64,000 nt of DNA from Calliphora vicina (GCF_958450345.1 NC_088780.1:114402226-114466225); one strand, 5' to 3'; positions 12,031-23,750 are shown, numbered from the stretch's first letter. Notes: generated by a model not told the origin, from the letters alone. Numbers and translations: made by a program.

Positions 12031-12093
12031 GAGACCGAAAATAACTGGTTCACTTTCATTTCAGTGGTAAATTCTCATTCGCAGCCATTTAAA
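12031..12093 (-). repeat. dispersed repeat arm, inverted partner at 10.2 kb
   Basis: This is the reverse complement of the block at 10203-10268. Beyond it on the plus strand lies 'tagggtggctcttattttgc' at about 11912, which could be the terminus of this copy. Confidence 0.6.
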
Positions 12094-12744
12094 AATAATT
12101 TTTTGAGTGATTTATTCGAGAAAATTTTAGGATTGAGGTTGAGAGAAACAGAAAAGAAACAAACACAAATAATCTGGATGAATGATTTATAATTTATTTT
12201 TTACGTAAAGGTCAACTTGTGACTTTTATTTGCGAACATGAACAATAAATCGCAAAAATTAATTTAATGCAAATCAACGCTTAAATATATAAAATTTATG
12301 AAAAGATTAATAACAATTTAAAAAAAATTCTCATTTCTGTTACTCAGACTTCATTAATTATCATATTCTTTCCATAATTTGTTAAAAACTACTAACAATA
12401 AGTTATTAAGTATGTAAATAAAAGAGAAAGTAACAGTTATTAAGAACAAGAACAAATGAATTGTTTATCTGTCATCAAACCATTAAAAAACAACAAAAAC
12501 AAATAAAGGTCATACCAAACCATTTAAATAAAAATCATTTTATAATTGTTATTTTCAGTGATTTATTTTTATCACAAAAATATAAATCACAGTTTGGGTG
12601 TTTTGGTATATGGACGATCTCTGGAAATTACTAATTAATATACAGAAGTTGATTTTTGTGTCGAACGTTTTATGATGATTATTATATAAGAATACAACGC
12701 TGAAAAAGCTCGAAAACTTTGTCACTAATATAAACAACTAATAT

Positions 12745-13045
12745 AATCACCCTGCAGTTCACTGCACTAGTTCCGCTACGTCGAATTCGTTGGCCACTAA
12801 GAACTACTACTTGTGAATTTTCAACCCACTCGCAACGTTATTGACTGGTGAATTTAACACGGGGATGTCATTGCAAGTGGTCGATTGGCACATTCTGCAT
12901 AACACTTCACTATTAAATTCAATAGTGAAAATACTCCAGCATTTGAGAAAAAAAGAAAAAATAAATTTTTCTGAGAGCGGGGTTGAACACATAACCTCTC
13001 GTTTTCCAGTCAAATGCTCTAATCACTAAACCACTGAGCTCTTAT
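12745..13045 (-). mobile_element. possible tRNA-derived SINE
   Basis: Read on the minus strand, a tRNA-like head (12973-13043) is followed by about 230 bp that is not tRNA-related and is noticeably GC-richer than the neighbouring DNA. That organisation is typical of tRNA-derived SINEs, which are copied by LINE reverse transcriptases. No second copy occurs in this window, and I could not identify flanking direct repeats or a tail, so a lone tRNA pseudogene in ordinary DNA is the alternative. ORFs on both strands here have no recognisable domains. Confidence 0.45.
12973..13043 (-). pseudogene. tRNA-like sequence (closest to tRNA-Cys layout)
   Basis: On the minus strand the order is GAGCTCAGTGG (A-box-like), an enlarged D loop, TTAGAGCATTTGACTGGAAA (anticodon arm region) and GTGTTCAACCCC (B-box-like). 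The run AGAGCATTTGACTG fits the D and anticodon arms of insect tRNA-Cys. The anticodon loop reads CTGGAAA rather than the expected form, and the T-stem and acceptor pairing are poor. It could still contain an internal RNA polymerase III promoter but is unlikely to be a working tRNA. Confidence 0.6.
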
Positions 13046-13049
13046 TTGT

Positions 13050-14840
13050 ACTGCTCTCTAATTGTTATTAAGAATAACATGTGAGTCTACTCTCTATTTT
13101 TGCATTTTCTACATCATCACTAAGAATGAAAACACAAACGGCCACATTCAGCATTACATGTGGCCATCGAAGTGGTATATTTTAGAAGATTTTATTTTTC
13201 TTGAACTTATTTTCAAAAACTTATGACAAATATCTGACTATTGTTTATTACTGAATATGCTGGTGAAATGTAGTGCAAATGATAACCATTTAACTACCAC
13301 TTTAGCAGCCACATCGAACAAGTTAGTTGTACAAGTAGTAATATAGCTAGTGAAAGGTATATAGAAATTACAAAAAATTAAAAAAAATATTTTCGATCTG
13401 GATTAACAAGTAATAGTATAGTTATATTCAGCTAGACAAAACTAGACAAAAGTTTTCTTGTTACATACAAAAAGGGGTTTTTTGTTGACCAGTGTTATTA
13501 TAAGACAATTATGTCAAGTCATTTTCTGAGGGGACTTGGGTCAAATGTTGCTCAATTTTCGACATACTTTACAAAAACATGCAGGGTTTTTCATATAGGA
13601 ATTCTGTTTTATTGGAGAACATAGAGTTCGGAAATATTTTTTTATTTTATTAGCAAATGTATTGATATAACAATATTCTTAAAGTTGAAACTGCAAATAA
13701 CTATCTGGTTTAGAAATTGATTCTTTTATTTAATATATGTATATAGTATATGTTTTAACAAGCGGATGAAATAGAAATTTAAAATTGCGAAACAATCTGA
13801 AGATAAATTGAAGAAAACAGGATAAGACATTTTTTTAAAAATAATTTTAAGACAAAACAAATCCGCTAATTTCAAATCAGTCCCCATAATAAGTAGAACT
13901 GTTTAAATTTGCGTTGCTAATCCTCTTTTTTCGTTTATTAGAATCAAAAACATATTTGTTTTTAGTTTTTGAAATAAGGGCTAACCTAATCTATACGAGT
14001 TCTTCGATGGTAGAAGGTTTATTTTTTATCTAAATAACAAAATCTTTTTAAAAAATAGAAACCGAAACATAAACACATACATATAAAAACTTGAATGAGC
14101 TCGTTCAAACACTTACATTTACGTTATAGAGCGAGCTTAAGCTTAATTTTACTAAACTGCTAATGGTTTTTGTGCATGTGAATGTAAACTGTTTTTATGT
14201 ATGTGAGACTTTATGATGGTGTCATATAAACAAACTATATTCTTTGAACACCAACTAAAATGGCAAACACGTTGGCTGCAACATAAAAGCTATTTTCTCA
14301 ATGTATCCTTAATTAAGGTGACTTCCGTTCATGAAAAAAAGAGATTTACTTCTCTTTTTTGCTCTTTTTGCAAGCTTTTTAATACTTCTATGTAGATGAG
14401 TGTTGGTTGGTGCATATTAAAGATTTTTAAATACCCTTTAATTTTTATTTGATGACGGTTGTGGTTGTTTTCATTTATTTAATCTCTAATCTAATACATC
14501 GTAGACTTTAAAGAAATCATATTTTAACGGTATACATATAGCATTGAATCGTCTTTGAATAAAGGATATCTCAAAAACCATTACATGTATAATTGGAAAT
14601 AAGAAAGTAAAAGGTGAAATAGCTTCTAGTTATAAGCTAATAAATTGCTTAAGTGGAATGACACTATGCATATTTCCAGTTTGATAGAAAATATAAGTCA
14701 AATTCTATATAGATTCAAATTAATACGATGTTTGTAAAGAAACTTTCAATGTCCCAATTAATATTTTTGAAACACTTTTTCTTTCATTATATAGCATGAA
14801 GTACTTTTTTTTAAATTTAATATCATTTAGCATATGCTAG
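13050..14840. other. AT-rich stretch, no gene seen
   Basis: I found no coding exon, RNA gene or recognisable transposon ends on either strand. It appears to be unique or very old non-coding DNA. Confidence 0.4.
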
Positions 14841-14986
14841 ACAATAGAGATGAGCGATCGCGTGATTTTTGAAGAACGTCGTTCTCAGTGAACGTGATTT
14901 GTAAATCACTGTTCTTTTAAACAGTGACCGTGATCAGGTTTTGTCTATGTTAAGCTAAATAACAATTATGTTAAGAAGAATACATT

Positions 14987-15599
14987 GGCCCATAATCATA
15001 GTCAAAAATAAAGTACATTTTAAGAGAATTAAACTCGACTTTAGGTCCACTTTTAAGTTGAAGTATACTTCTTTAAAGTAAGTTAAAGTATTCTTCTGAC
15101 GCTGAAGTCGACTCTAAATATAAAACTAGCTGAAGTTGTTTTTAACTCGTTTAACAACAGCATCATCTGTACTTCGCCGAGTAAAAAAGTTCGTCACAAA
15201 GTAAAAAATGTTTAAGATACAAGATATTGGTAGAGATTTTGCAATTATTGAACAGTTATCAATAAAATTAGTACCAAAATATCGTAATTATTATTAATTA
15301 ATCTTATCTTTTCCACAACAAACCACTTTCTTTAGATGTCCCGGTTACTTCTATTGTTTACGTTTTTTTTTTTTTTTTTAATTTTGTATGTCAGCTGTTC
15401 AGCATTGCCACTTGTCTGTTTTTTGTTGTATATTGTATGAAAAAATTTTTTACATTTGCGGTGGCACCCAGTTAAAGTCGGTTCAATTAAAAACATACTT
15501 TAATTTTGACTATGGTTGCAAATTAATAAAAAGCAGGTTTTTATTTTAAAGTTGATTTTAAAAAGAACCGACTTTAGTGTTTGACTATGATTATGGGCC
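14987..15599 (+). mobile_element. GGCCC-ended MITE, copy 1 (nested in hAT-like element)
   Basis: Terminal inverted repeats start GGCCCATAATCATAGTC and the right end is the exact inverse. The insertion is flanked by ATT on both sides (14984-14986 and 15600-15602), a 3-bp target duplication. Internal blocks shared with the other copies include 'ctcgtttaacaacagc', 'gatattggtagagatttt', 'cagttatcaataaaattag' and 'ggtggcacccagttaaag'. Subterminal inverted blocks (aaagtcggttc and gaaccgactttag) add secondary structure. There is no transposase ORF. Confidence 0.9.
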
Positions 15600-15825
15600 A
15601 TTATGTATTACCAAAAACTAATATTTGCTGACTTAAAAACGTCTGTTAAAAAACTTAGGAAAATAACAGAATTAAGAAAATGCAAAAAAAAAATTTAAGA
15701 GAACTGATATGTTATATAACATTTTATTTTATACACTGTGTTGGAGATATGTATATCTACGGAGCGGATTTCATTCCATTTAAGTATAAATAAAATTATG
15801 CGCCTTAAAATGTGCAGTAACTGTT

Positions 15826-16140
15826 GTTACCAGTGAATGTTGAAAAATATAAAAGAACGACATTTAACAGTTTGTTGAAATACGTAAAAGAACGATACTA
15901 AAAGTACCTGTTACTTTCTCCATTTGTTACCAGTGATTTTTTAAAAATGTTACCAGTGAATGTTGAAAAATATAAAAGAACGACATTTGACAGTGAAACA
16001 TGTGAAATTACGATATTAAAAGTACCTGTTACTACAGTTGTTCCAGTGATTGTTGAAAAATATTACGGAACGACATTTAACACTATGTTGAAAAATATGA
16101 AAGAACGACTTAAATGTACCTGTTACTTGCTTTTACCTGT
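15826..16140 (+). repeat. tandem repeat array inside the hAT-like element
   Basis: A composite unit of roughly 90-125 bp is repeated about three times: 'gttaccagtgaatgttgaaa', 'aatataaaagaacgacattt', then 'aaagtacctgttact'. Starts are near 15827, 15951 and 16040. The copies are diverged and partly truncated. A 70-codon ORF across the array simply reflects the repeat and is not a gene. Confidence 0.75.
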
Positions 16141-16381
16141 GATTTTTCAATCACAGTGATTAAATCATAGGTATGTAAATGTCGCTCATCTCTACCAGAC
16201 ATTATACCGTAACATTTCTCAAGACCAATTAACTATCGAAATCAAATTTACATCATGTTGTATGATGAATGTGGATTTTAAACGAATTAAATGTTTAGTA
16301 TACGTAGTTGTGGCCTGGAGTTATTTCCAAATAACATAATCATTTTCTTTGTGGTGTCTTAGATTTCTAAACGTTTTAAAA

Positions 16382-16493
16382 CATTTTTAATTTTCAATAT
16401 TCAGACATACGCGTTTTTAAAACACATAATGTTTTTTTCATTACACACCTTAATTCTGACGTTTTTTTCATACATTTTAAATGTTTGCTAAAC
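16382..16493 (+). repeat. 112-bp tandem unit 1 (empty site for MITE copy 2)
   Basis: The unit runs from 'catttttaattttcaatatt' to 'aaatgtttgctaaa'. The next unit starts at 16494 and is interrupted by the MITE at 16541-17147 before continuing at about 17148-17201. Unit 1 reads aaaacacATAatgttttt at the equivalent point, giving the uninterrupted target. Confidence 0.85.
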
Positions 16494-16540
16494 CATTTTT
16501 AAATTTCAATATTCAGACATACGTGATTTTAAAACACATA

Positions 16541-17147
16541 GGCCCATAATCATAGTTAGAAATAAAGAATACTTTAAGAGAATTAAACTCGACTTTACGT
16601 AAGAGTGGTCTTTAGGTCTATCATAGACAAGTTAAAGTATACTTCTGACGTTGAAATCGACTTTAAATATAAAACTAGCTGAAGCTGTTATTAACTCGTT
16701 TAACAACAGCATCAGCTGTTCTTCACCAAGTAAAACAGTTCGGCAGAAAGTAAAATATGTTTAAGTTATAAGATATTGGTAGAGATTTTCAATTATTGAA
16801 CAGTTATCAATAAAATTAGTACCAAAATATTCTAATTATGATATTAATCTTATATATTTAATTTTTCCACAACAAACTAATTTTTTTCTTTAGTTGTCCC
16901 GGTTACTTTTATTGTTTACCTTTTTTGTTTTTTTTGTATGTCAGTTGTAGCGTTGCCACTTGTCTGCATTTTGTTGTATATTGTATGAAAACATTTTCTA
17001 CATTTGCGGTGGCACCCAGTTAAAGTCGGTTCAATTTAAAACATACTTTAATTTTGACTATAGTTGCAAAATAATTGAAAGCAGGTTTTTATTTTAAAGT
17101 TGTAGCTAAAAAGAACCGACTTTAGTGTTTGACTATGATTATGGGCC
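16541..17147 (+). mobile_element. GGCCC-ended MITE, copy 2
   Basis: This copy has the same ends (GGCCCATAATCATAG and inverse) and internal order as the copy at 14987-15599, in the same orientation, with numerous substitutions and small indels. It is flanked by ATA on both sides (16538-16540 and 17148-17150). It sits in the second unit of a 112-bp tandem repeat, and the first unit retains the empty site, so boundaries and the 3-bp duplication are firmly fixed. Confidence 0.93.
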
Positions 17148-17734
17148 ATAATGTTTTGTTCATTACACACCTTAATACAGACTTTTTTTCATACATTTTA
17201 AACATCTCGTTTTGAGGTATTAAATAATTAAACTGGTTAAAATGGAATGTTTTTTATTTGAAACAGGGAATTGTTATATACATAATTTAAAGTTTTAGCC
17301 AACACAACCATGGACGAATATCAATATAAAAAATTAATTAAACTGGTCTCAATATTATATTAAGTACATTAAATTTCTTTAAATTTTTTGAAAAAAATTT
17401 AAATATATTTTTCAACTTTTTTACTAAAAGTGCAACCATCAGCATTTATATTCAAATACATTACTGTCAAATGAAAGTTGTTAATTTGCTTGATAACATA
17501 ATTCCGGTAGTTATAATTTTATAAACCAAAATATATTTTTTAACCTAAATAAATATCTTCAATGTCAAGGACCTAATAGTTATAAGTTTCATTGTGATTT
17601 TATTAACATATAGAGCAACAATTGTATATTTAATTTTTAATTAAGAGTTTTAAAATTTTATTATAATATGTTTAGTTATTTAAAGCATTAAATATATAAT
17701 ATTTTTGAGCAACGTGTTTAAGCTTAAATTCTTA

Positions 17735-18180
17735 ATTCCTTCTTTGGCGCAGATTCACCCCGAGAAACCAACTGTTTTGACTGCTGTTTGGTCTTTTGTG
17801 TATAGTGGTGAATCCATCTTTGGTCCACGGTTAAGAAACGTCACAAAAACTTGTCCATATTGCGGTTGAACAACGCCATGCACTTCAGCGAAGTTGTCAC
17901 ACGATTGCATTTGTGATCGATTATGATCAAACGCGGCACCCATATTGCAGAAAGCTTTCTATACCCAGGTCATCATTAAAAATATCAAGAATGTGAGATA
18001 CCTATGGCTTCCAAAATATCTCGCACTTTCTAACTCCTATCTGCCTATATCATGCCGTGATTTGTTTTAATTATTTGGGTTGTAGAGACCTCTACTGGGC
18101 GTCCAGAATGTACGGCAGCTTCCGTGCTTGTACGAAAATTAAAACCGATGGTGCAGTATTACAATGGTATTTTTCAGTGA
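17735..18180 (-). pseudogene. mariner transposase relic
   Basis: Mariner transposases are nuclear DD34D enzymes that insert at TA. Read on the minus strand across frameshifts, the order is SGRPVEVSTTQIIK (linker), KVRDILEAIGIS (helix-turn-helix), RKLSAIWVPRL, the segment ALFNRNMDKFL, then RFLTVDQRWIHHYTQKTKQQ and SRGESAPKKE. The first catalytic Asp is kept (TVDQRW; the family usually has TVDETW), but the next residue has changed to Gln. The sequence breaks off before the second and third Asp. Several stops and at least one frameshift lie between about 17950 and 18060. A 62-codon ORF at 17755-17943 is in the wrong frame and is a shadow. Confidence 0.92.
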
Positions 18181-18249
18181 GTGATGGTTTTTTCCGTAAA
18201 AAATACGAAATTCAATTTTGTCTATTTTCTTCTCAAGTCACGCGGTAGT

Positions 18250-20120
18250 CTGCTATCAATTGAATTTTTTTTTTGCCCTGGAAATCTTGATAATAATTAT
18301 TTTTCGAATTGAAATTTAAACTCATATGTTCAAACTTAAAAAAATACTACGAGTAGCAATACCAAAAATAACAGAAGATGAGAATGGGAGAAGATCGTTC
18401 AATCAAGATAACAAAACAATAGCTCAGCAGCACATAAACGTTTTAAAACAAAACTATTAAAAAAACAATACTATATAAATTTATGAAGAAGACAATGGAT
18501 GCTAAATATATAAGAAGCAAAGCAGTGAACTTTTGTCTTTATAATGGAGGCTGTTAGGTGTTTGTTTTAACGAAACACATTGGCTAAATTTATAAAAGTT
18601 TAAAGACTCTAATTTATTGCATTCTTTAATTTTTACTATCTCAGCGATTTCGCTATAAATTGGAAAGATATAAGAACGACCAAAACATACATTTCTTTGG
18701 AACTTTCATGACAACATAGTGAAGATTGCTGATATATATTTCGCCATTTTAATAATTTTAAATGCTAAAAAAACAATTATTACAGGGTCAGAATGCAATT
18801 TGTAGGAAATCTCTTAAATTGTATTTTTGAATGATCAATTCTAAATACGATGAAAATTCGATGGAATTTTGTAAACTGCATTCATAGAATCCTTATTTTG
18901 TAGATTTCTGAAGAGGTAAAACATGTGTGTTCTCTTATAATAGTTCCTACCGAATTCCGACTGTCCAAATAAAGTTTCACATACGCTTTTCTCGTTGTTG
19001 AGTGCTTGCATATAAAAGTTTTATATGCTGTTTATTCACTTTATTTCAATCTTACTTTTTTTTTGGCATGTCTTTGGTAGCACCAGCAAACATACACACT
19101 TCCATTTTCGCATACTTATATGTATTGTATCCCAGCAAACGCGGTGGCGTGATCGAAATCCCAGAATGATTGGAAATCAAACATATCAGTCGTTTAATAA
19201 TGATTTGATTAAGTATAATGGCTTTTTCAAAAATGAGGGGAATTTTTTCTCAATTTTATATATGTTTTTCTTTTATCAATTTATTCATAAATATTTCAAA
19301 TGGGGAACTGCAACCTAGAGTTGCACATATATTTCAAATACAAATATTATCTTTGATTTATTTCGAATACAAATTAAGATATTTTAATATTTTTTGATGA
19401 AGTTGGAATAAATTCCAGACTCAACTAATTTTATATTTTCATTAAAATAAAAAAAAAAATTTTTTAGGTTTAAGCTGAAAATAAATTGTACATATAAATT
19501 GTAAATAAATTCTGAAATATAAAATGGCGTAACAACTAATCAAGGCACACGTCTTCACAAAATTGTAGCTTTCTATTTTTAAAAATAACGACTTTATTAA
19601 GGAAAGAAAATCATATTTGTAACCACAACACATTTAATTTTATTATTTTTTTGTCTGTCCTGTAAAAATTTAATAGGCCCTTTTACATTTTAGGTGACGA
19701 TATATATGCAAAACTCCGAAACGTATATTTTGAAAATATTTTTCTAGAATTAGAACTTGCCTTCAGGTTTGACAACTATATTGGAATAACAGTTAACAGC
19801 TACCTGAGCAAAGATGATTATTTTGCACTCATAGTCATGAGGAGCCAATTGATATTCATTTGCCTGTTAACAACACGAATGTCAAATAAGAATCTTACAT
19901 ATTATGAATTCCATACAAACTGATATTGATTCTTTCGATTGAGATCATACTCTCGATTTCTCTAGAACATACTTTTATTAACAATATCCTTTATAGGAAA
20001 TATTCTTGTATACAATCCTTTCTTTAGAAATTACTGTTATACACAGTATTTTCTCTTGAAAATTGTATTATACAGAATATTACCTCTAGAAAATACTGTT
20101 GTACACAATATTTGCTATAA
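18250..20120. other. AT-rich stretch, no gene seen
   Basis: No exon or complete element is recognised. At 19130 there is a 'tcccagcaaac' motif that recurs, in either orientation, at about 26205, 31070, 34008 and 38860 and may mark transposon ends. A 97-codon ORF at 19025-19318 crosses this motif and has no recognisable domain. Confidence 0.4.
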
Positions 20121-20124
20121 ATTT

Positions 20125-21480
20125 TAGGTCAACAGAAAAAAAAGACTTGACTTACCATTATATAGATTTTATGCATAATGGCTACTTAAGTACAAAAATG
20201 CTAAATTATGAATTTTGTTACACATTTCTCCACATAATTGATGATAAATCAAAAAGGATTAGTTCGATGTTATTAAAATAAACTTAGAAAACTTGATTTA
20301 CATAGCCTTTAATACACTTATATATTACGTCTTAATCGGTTCAGTAGTTTCGGAGTTATAACAACAAATTTAAGCAATAAATATATTTTTTACGTGAAAA
20401 TATAATTTTTTTGTTTTAAAAAACTCATGAAAAATTGAACATGTTAGAAATTGTTCAGGTTTATTACTTTATCGCAAAGCTCCGTATAATAGCAACAAAA
20501 TAAGATTACTTTATCACAAATCCACATATAATGGCAACAAAATAAGATATCGATCATAAAAGTTTATGGATTCTTTTCGAATTTATTTACAATTAAGTAT
20601 AAAAAAATTTTAGTTTTTTGTTTGATATACGTAAAATGTAGTAGTTAATGTTCTTCTTTGGAATGATTGAATTATGAAACCATTTTCTCAATGATATGTA
20701 CAAATTTTCACATATATATATTGCGTTTCAATCGGCTCAGTAGTTTCGGAGTTATAGTAACAAATTTAAGCAAAAAACATATTTTTTACATGAAAATTGC
20801 AATTTTTATTTTAAAAAAATCACGAAAAATCGAAAACGGCAGAAATTGTTCAGGTTTATTGCTCTATCGCAAATTTACATGCAATAGAAACAAAACGAGA
20901 CATCAATCCTAAAAATCGATGGATTGTTTAAATTTGTACTGCATAATTTAGGGAGCTTTTTTATTATATTAAAATATTCCGTGTTTTACCCGGAATTTTT
21001 TTTCTTTACGAACCATCTCCTGAAAATTTCGAATCGAATGAAAAAAAAATCAGCCAAATCGCTCGAGCCGTTCTCAAGTGATGCCTTACATACATGGACC
21101 ATTTCATTTTTATATATATAGATAGATTAAGTGAATTCGCTCATTTTCAGAAAATTGTAGGTATGTGCTTACCAGCGTGTACTCTGAGTGTAAATTTACA
21201 CTCACAGTACGTACTTTTAAGAACATACAATTTTGTGAAAATGAACGAATTCACTTAATTGTGAATAAATTAGAAAAGAATTTCTACCGTTTTAGATTTT
21301 TCATGAGCTTTTTAAACAAAAAAAATTGGTGTTATCTATTAAAAATTTTATTTTTTGCTTAAATTTGTTATTATAACTCAGTAACTACTGAACAGATTAA
21401 AACGCATTATATAAATCGATTAAAGGATATGTAAATTAAATTATTTTTAAGTTTACTTTAATAATATCGGAATTAATTAT
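20125..21480. repeat. fold-back repeat complex 1 ('cagtagtttcggagttata' family)
   Basis: The forward part has two tandem units, with 'tcagtagtttcggagttata' at about 20341 and 20732 (spacing about 391 bp). Each continues through 'cggcagaaattgttcaggtt' or a variant, and 'aaaatgagatatcgatc'-like blocks. A reverse-oriented partial copy follows at 21226-21480. At 21040-21125 the sequence 'cgctcgagccgttctcaagt' followed by a tatatatatagat tail resembles 3' tails of RTE-type LINEs or their SINEs. That is from family knowledge, not from a search. Small ORFs in it lack domains. Confidence 0.65.
21127..21258. repeat. inverted repeat with an 18-bp perfect palindrome near its centre
   Basis: Arms 21127-21159 and 21226-21258 match at 31 of 33 positions (TTAAGTGAATTCGCTCATTT onwards). 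Between them lies the perfect palindrome GAGTGTAAATTTACACTC at 21186-21203. It marks the turn-round point of the fold-back complex. Confidence 0.85.
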
Positions 21481-22985
21481 TACTCGATTTTGAGTAATCA
21501 TTATTTACATATGTATAAAAAAATCACAATTTTTCTTAAATTTTTTATTAAAAAAACCTTTCCATAGAATTTAAAATATCGACCACATTTGTAGTACTGG
21601 TACCAAAATACATCCAAATTGGGTAGTGTAATTTATTGTCTTGTTAGCCAAACTTGTGCAATTTGCACAAACAAAAAAAATAACAGGAATCAAAATAATA
21701 TTGAGATATGGAAAGATAAAATAACATTTTCAATTTCACTGGAACACTTAACCATATTATCATCTTTATATATATAATTCTTCTGCGTGTATTTGAAATT
21801 GAACTCCTCCTAAACGGCTGGGGGTGTTTAAGTGGGTGCATGGATGGGTTACATTCACAATTGACTTATATAGGTACAATGGGCGTGGCATCTCCCATAC
21901 GAAGTAAAAATTTATTATTGCATATCTGGAATACTATTAAACACATAGTCTTCAAACTTTGTGTGAACTATGGCAGAACAACGTATGCCGAGGAAGCATA
22001 AACGTAATGTGAACTGCACTATTTCTTGGCATAAGTGAACCCAAGAGCACTTTGAATGCACACCAAATTATTGCAGACATAAAACATTTATATCTTGTCA
22101 AAATATTATTTTTTTATTATTTGCCAGTCAAATTGCATATTGAATTTTGTTTTCGTTTTAAAGTAAACAAAAAATAATTACAGTTATTTAAAAAAAATAG
22201 TTTGATTGTATGAAATTTTTTGTTGAAACTAAATAACATTTTAGTAAAGATAAAATTTTTTCTGTTGAAGTTTTGTCTCTTATTTATAATACTGAAAAAA
22301 TACTTCCCAATATAATAACGTACTAAATTTTAAGTACATTTTATTACAAGATTTGTAAAGCAAATATGCAAGTTGTTAAGTACAAAATTTAAAACCAATT
22401 GAAATATTAATAAACCAAATTAAAAAAATAATAAAAAAATTGATTTCAAGCATGCTCATGTTTAAAAATATTTTACCGATAATTTTTTTTCTCTGTACGA
22501 AAACATACAAAAGAAACTTTTTTAAATAAATTGGTTTTTAAATAGGGAAATGCATTGGCGTTAAAAATAAAAATTATCCTCGTCACAAAAAATTAAACCT
22601 TTTAACTTTTTTTAATATTATTTGAAAAAACTTAAAAGTGGAGCAATAATCCGACTACAAATTCATAAAATACATGTATTAAATGCAAATTCTAGGTGAC
22701 AAAAATGGCTAAAATCCTTTTCCAAAATAGACTAAAAAATTGCTAACGTATATTATACATATCACACATTCAGATCGAAGGAAATATATACATAAATATT
22801 CCTGTATGTTGATCATTAACTTAAAAAGAACGTAATATATGGGCGCACACATTTATCATCTTGCCTGCAAAATGTCTCATCTAATAAACTGTTAGTTATT
22901 TTTTTAAAGCCATTGAATCCTTTGTGATAACTTCGGAATTGTCATATGAAATCAAAACAAGCCGTAAGTTACAAAAAATTCAAAA
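21480..22985. other. AT-rich stretch with a possible LINE/SINE-related patch
   Basis: Most of the interval is featureless AT-rich DNA. At 21768-21840 'atatatataattcttctgcg' followed by 'gaactcctcctaaacggctg' is a motif combination often seen beside retroposon tails in insect genomes. The assignment is tentative. No gene is seen. Confidence 0.35.
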
Positions 22986-23249
22986 TTAACTTATTGATTG
23001 ATTACACAGGACAACAGCAAAAAAAGGCTTCATTAACCACTATATAGATTTGATGCATCATGGTTACCTAAGTACAAAAAGGGTAAAATTTTTAAATTAT
23101 ATGGATCGATTTTTTAAATTTTTTTTCCAAAATTGTAAATTTTTTAGATTTTTCTCCACATAATTTATGATAACTCAAAAAGGGTTAGTCCGATAGCATT
23201 GAAGTAAACTCAGAAAAATTAAAATTTACGTAACTTTTAATCTGTTTAT

Positions 23250-23750
23250 ACAGTAATTTTGACTTACCTGCACAATCAACTTTGCACGATATTTTGTGCA
23301 GGTAAGCTAAAAATGCAGTTAACCTCAATGCACTTACCTGCTCATTGATGCTGGTAAGTGCAATTACAGTTTACTGCCCAAAAAAGCAGCTAACGGCAAA
23401 TAATTTACACGAAGCTTTGTGATTTTTCCATCTAAAAATAACGTCAAATTGATATTTTAGCTACTTTTAAAATTATTAAGAAGTGTACAACATATTTTTT
23501 CATTCAAAATCGTATTTTTCTTATTTGTTTTGATTTAATTTTGTATTAGGCAGCTAATTTAAATTTTTTCATGAAAACCAGTTATAGCTTCCGAAAGTAT
23601 TATGCACATATCTTAAATGTGCAGGTATGAACAATGCACTTAAATTAACGAATTTATATGGAGTTTGGTAAATAAATATACAAAACGCAAGTTTTGTGCA
23701 CTTGTAAGCAAAATACTCTTAAGTGAAAGGCAGGTAAGTCAAAACTACTA
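23250..23750. mobile_element. TA-flanked MITE with CAGT-type ends
   Basis: The left end is CAGTAATTTTGACTTACCTG; the inverse of the right end is TAGTAGTTTTGACTTACCTG. It is flanked by TA at 23248-23249 and 23751-23752. The CAGT start and TA target suggest a Tc1-type element. Removing it and one TA restores 'gtttatatattgcc', which lines up with 'cttatatattacg' in the other host repeat at about 20319, so the boundaries are confirmed by an empty site. ACTTACCTG and CAGGTAAG motifs recur within the first 110 bp, giving local hairpins. No transposase is encoded. Confidence 0.9.

Larger units (their letters stand above)
14845..16194. mobile_element. non-autonomous hAT-like element, split by a nested MITE
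   Basis: The ends are TAGAGATGAGCGA on the left and its inverse TCGCTCATCTCTA on the right. The flanking 8-mers CTAGACAA and CCAGACAT agree at 6 of 8 positions, consistent with a decayed 8-bp hAT target duplication. Near the left end are repeated 'gtgattt', 'gaacgtcgttc' and 'aaatcactg' blocks. The right half is an array of related units (15826-16140). Removing the inserted GGCCC-ended MITE (14987-15599 plus one ATT) leaves about 735 bp without coding potential. Confidence 0.75.

Noticed and set aside
10203..12093. A single 1.9-kb transposon bounded by the 63-bp inverted arms
   Set aside because: Similarity appears to continue weakly inward from both arms and no target duplication is seen, which fits two facing copies of one repeat better.
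12973..13043. A functional tRNA gene
   Set aside because: The T-stem and acceptor stem do not pair well, the D loop is enlarged and the anticodon loop is abnormal.
15370..15382. Poly-T run as the poly-A tail of a retroposon
   Set aside because: It lies in the middle of a MITE whose other copies have a shorter T run at the same point, so it is slippage within the element.
15947..16159. 70-codon ORF in the hAT-like element
   Set aside because: It simply reads through the internal tandem repeat array and has no transposase motif.
17755..17943. 62-codon minus-strand ORF as the mariner coding frame
   Set aside because: The recognisable mariner blocks (WVPRL, TVDQRWIHHYT, ESAPKK) are in a different frame; this ORF is a shadow.
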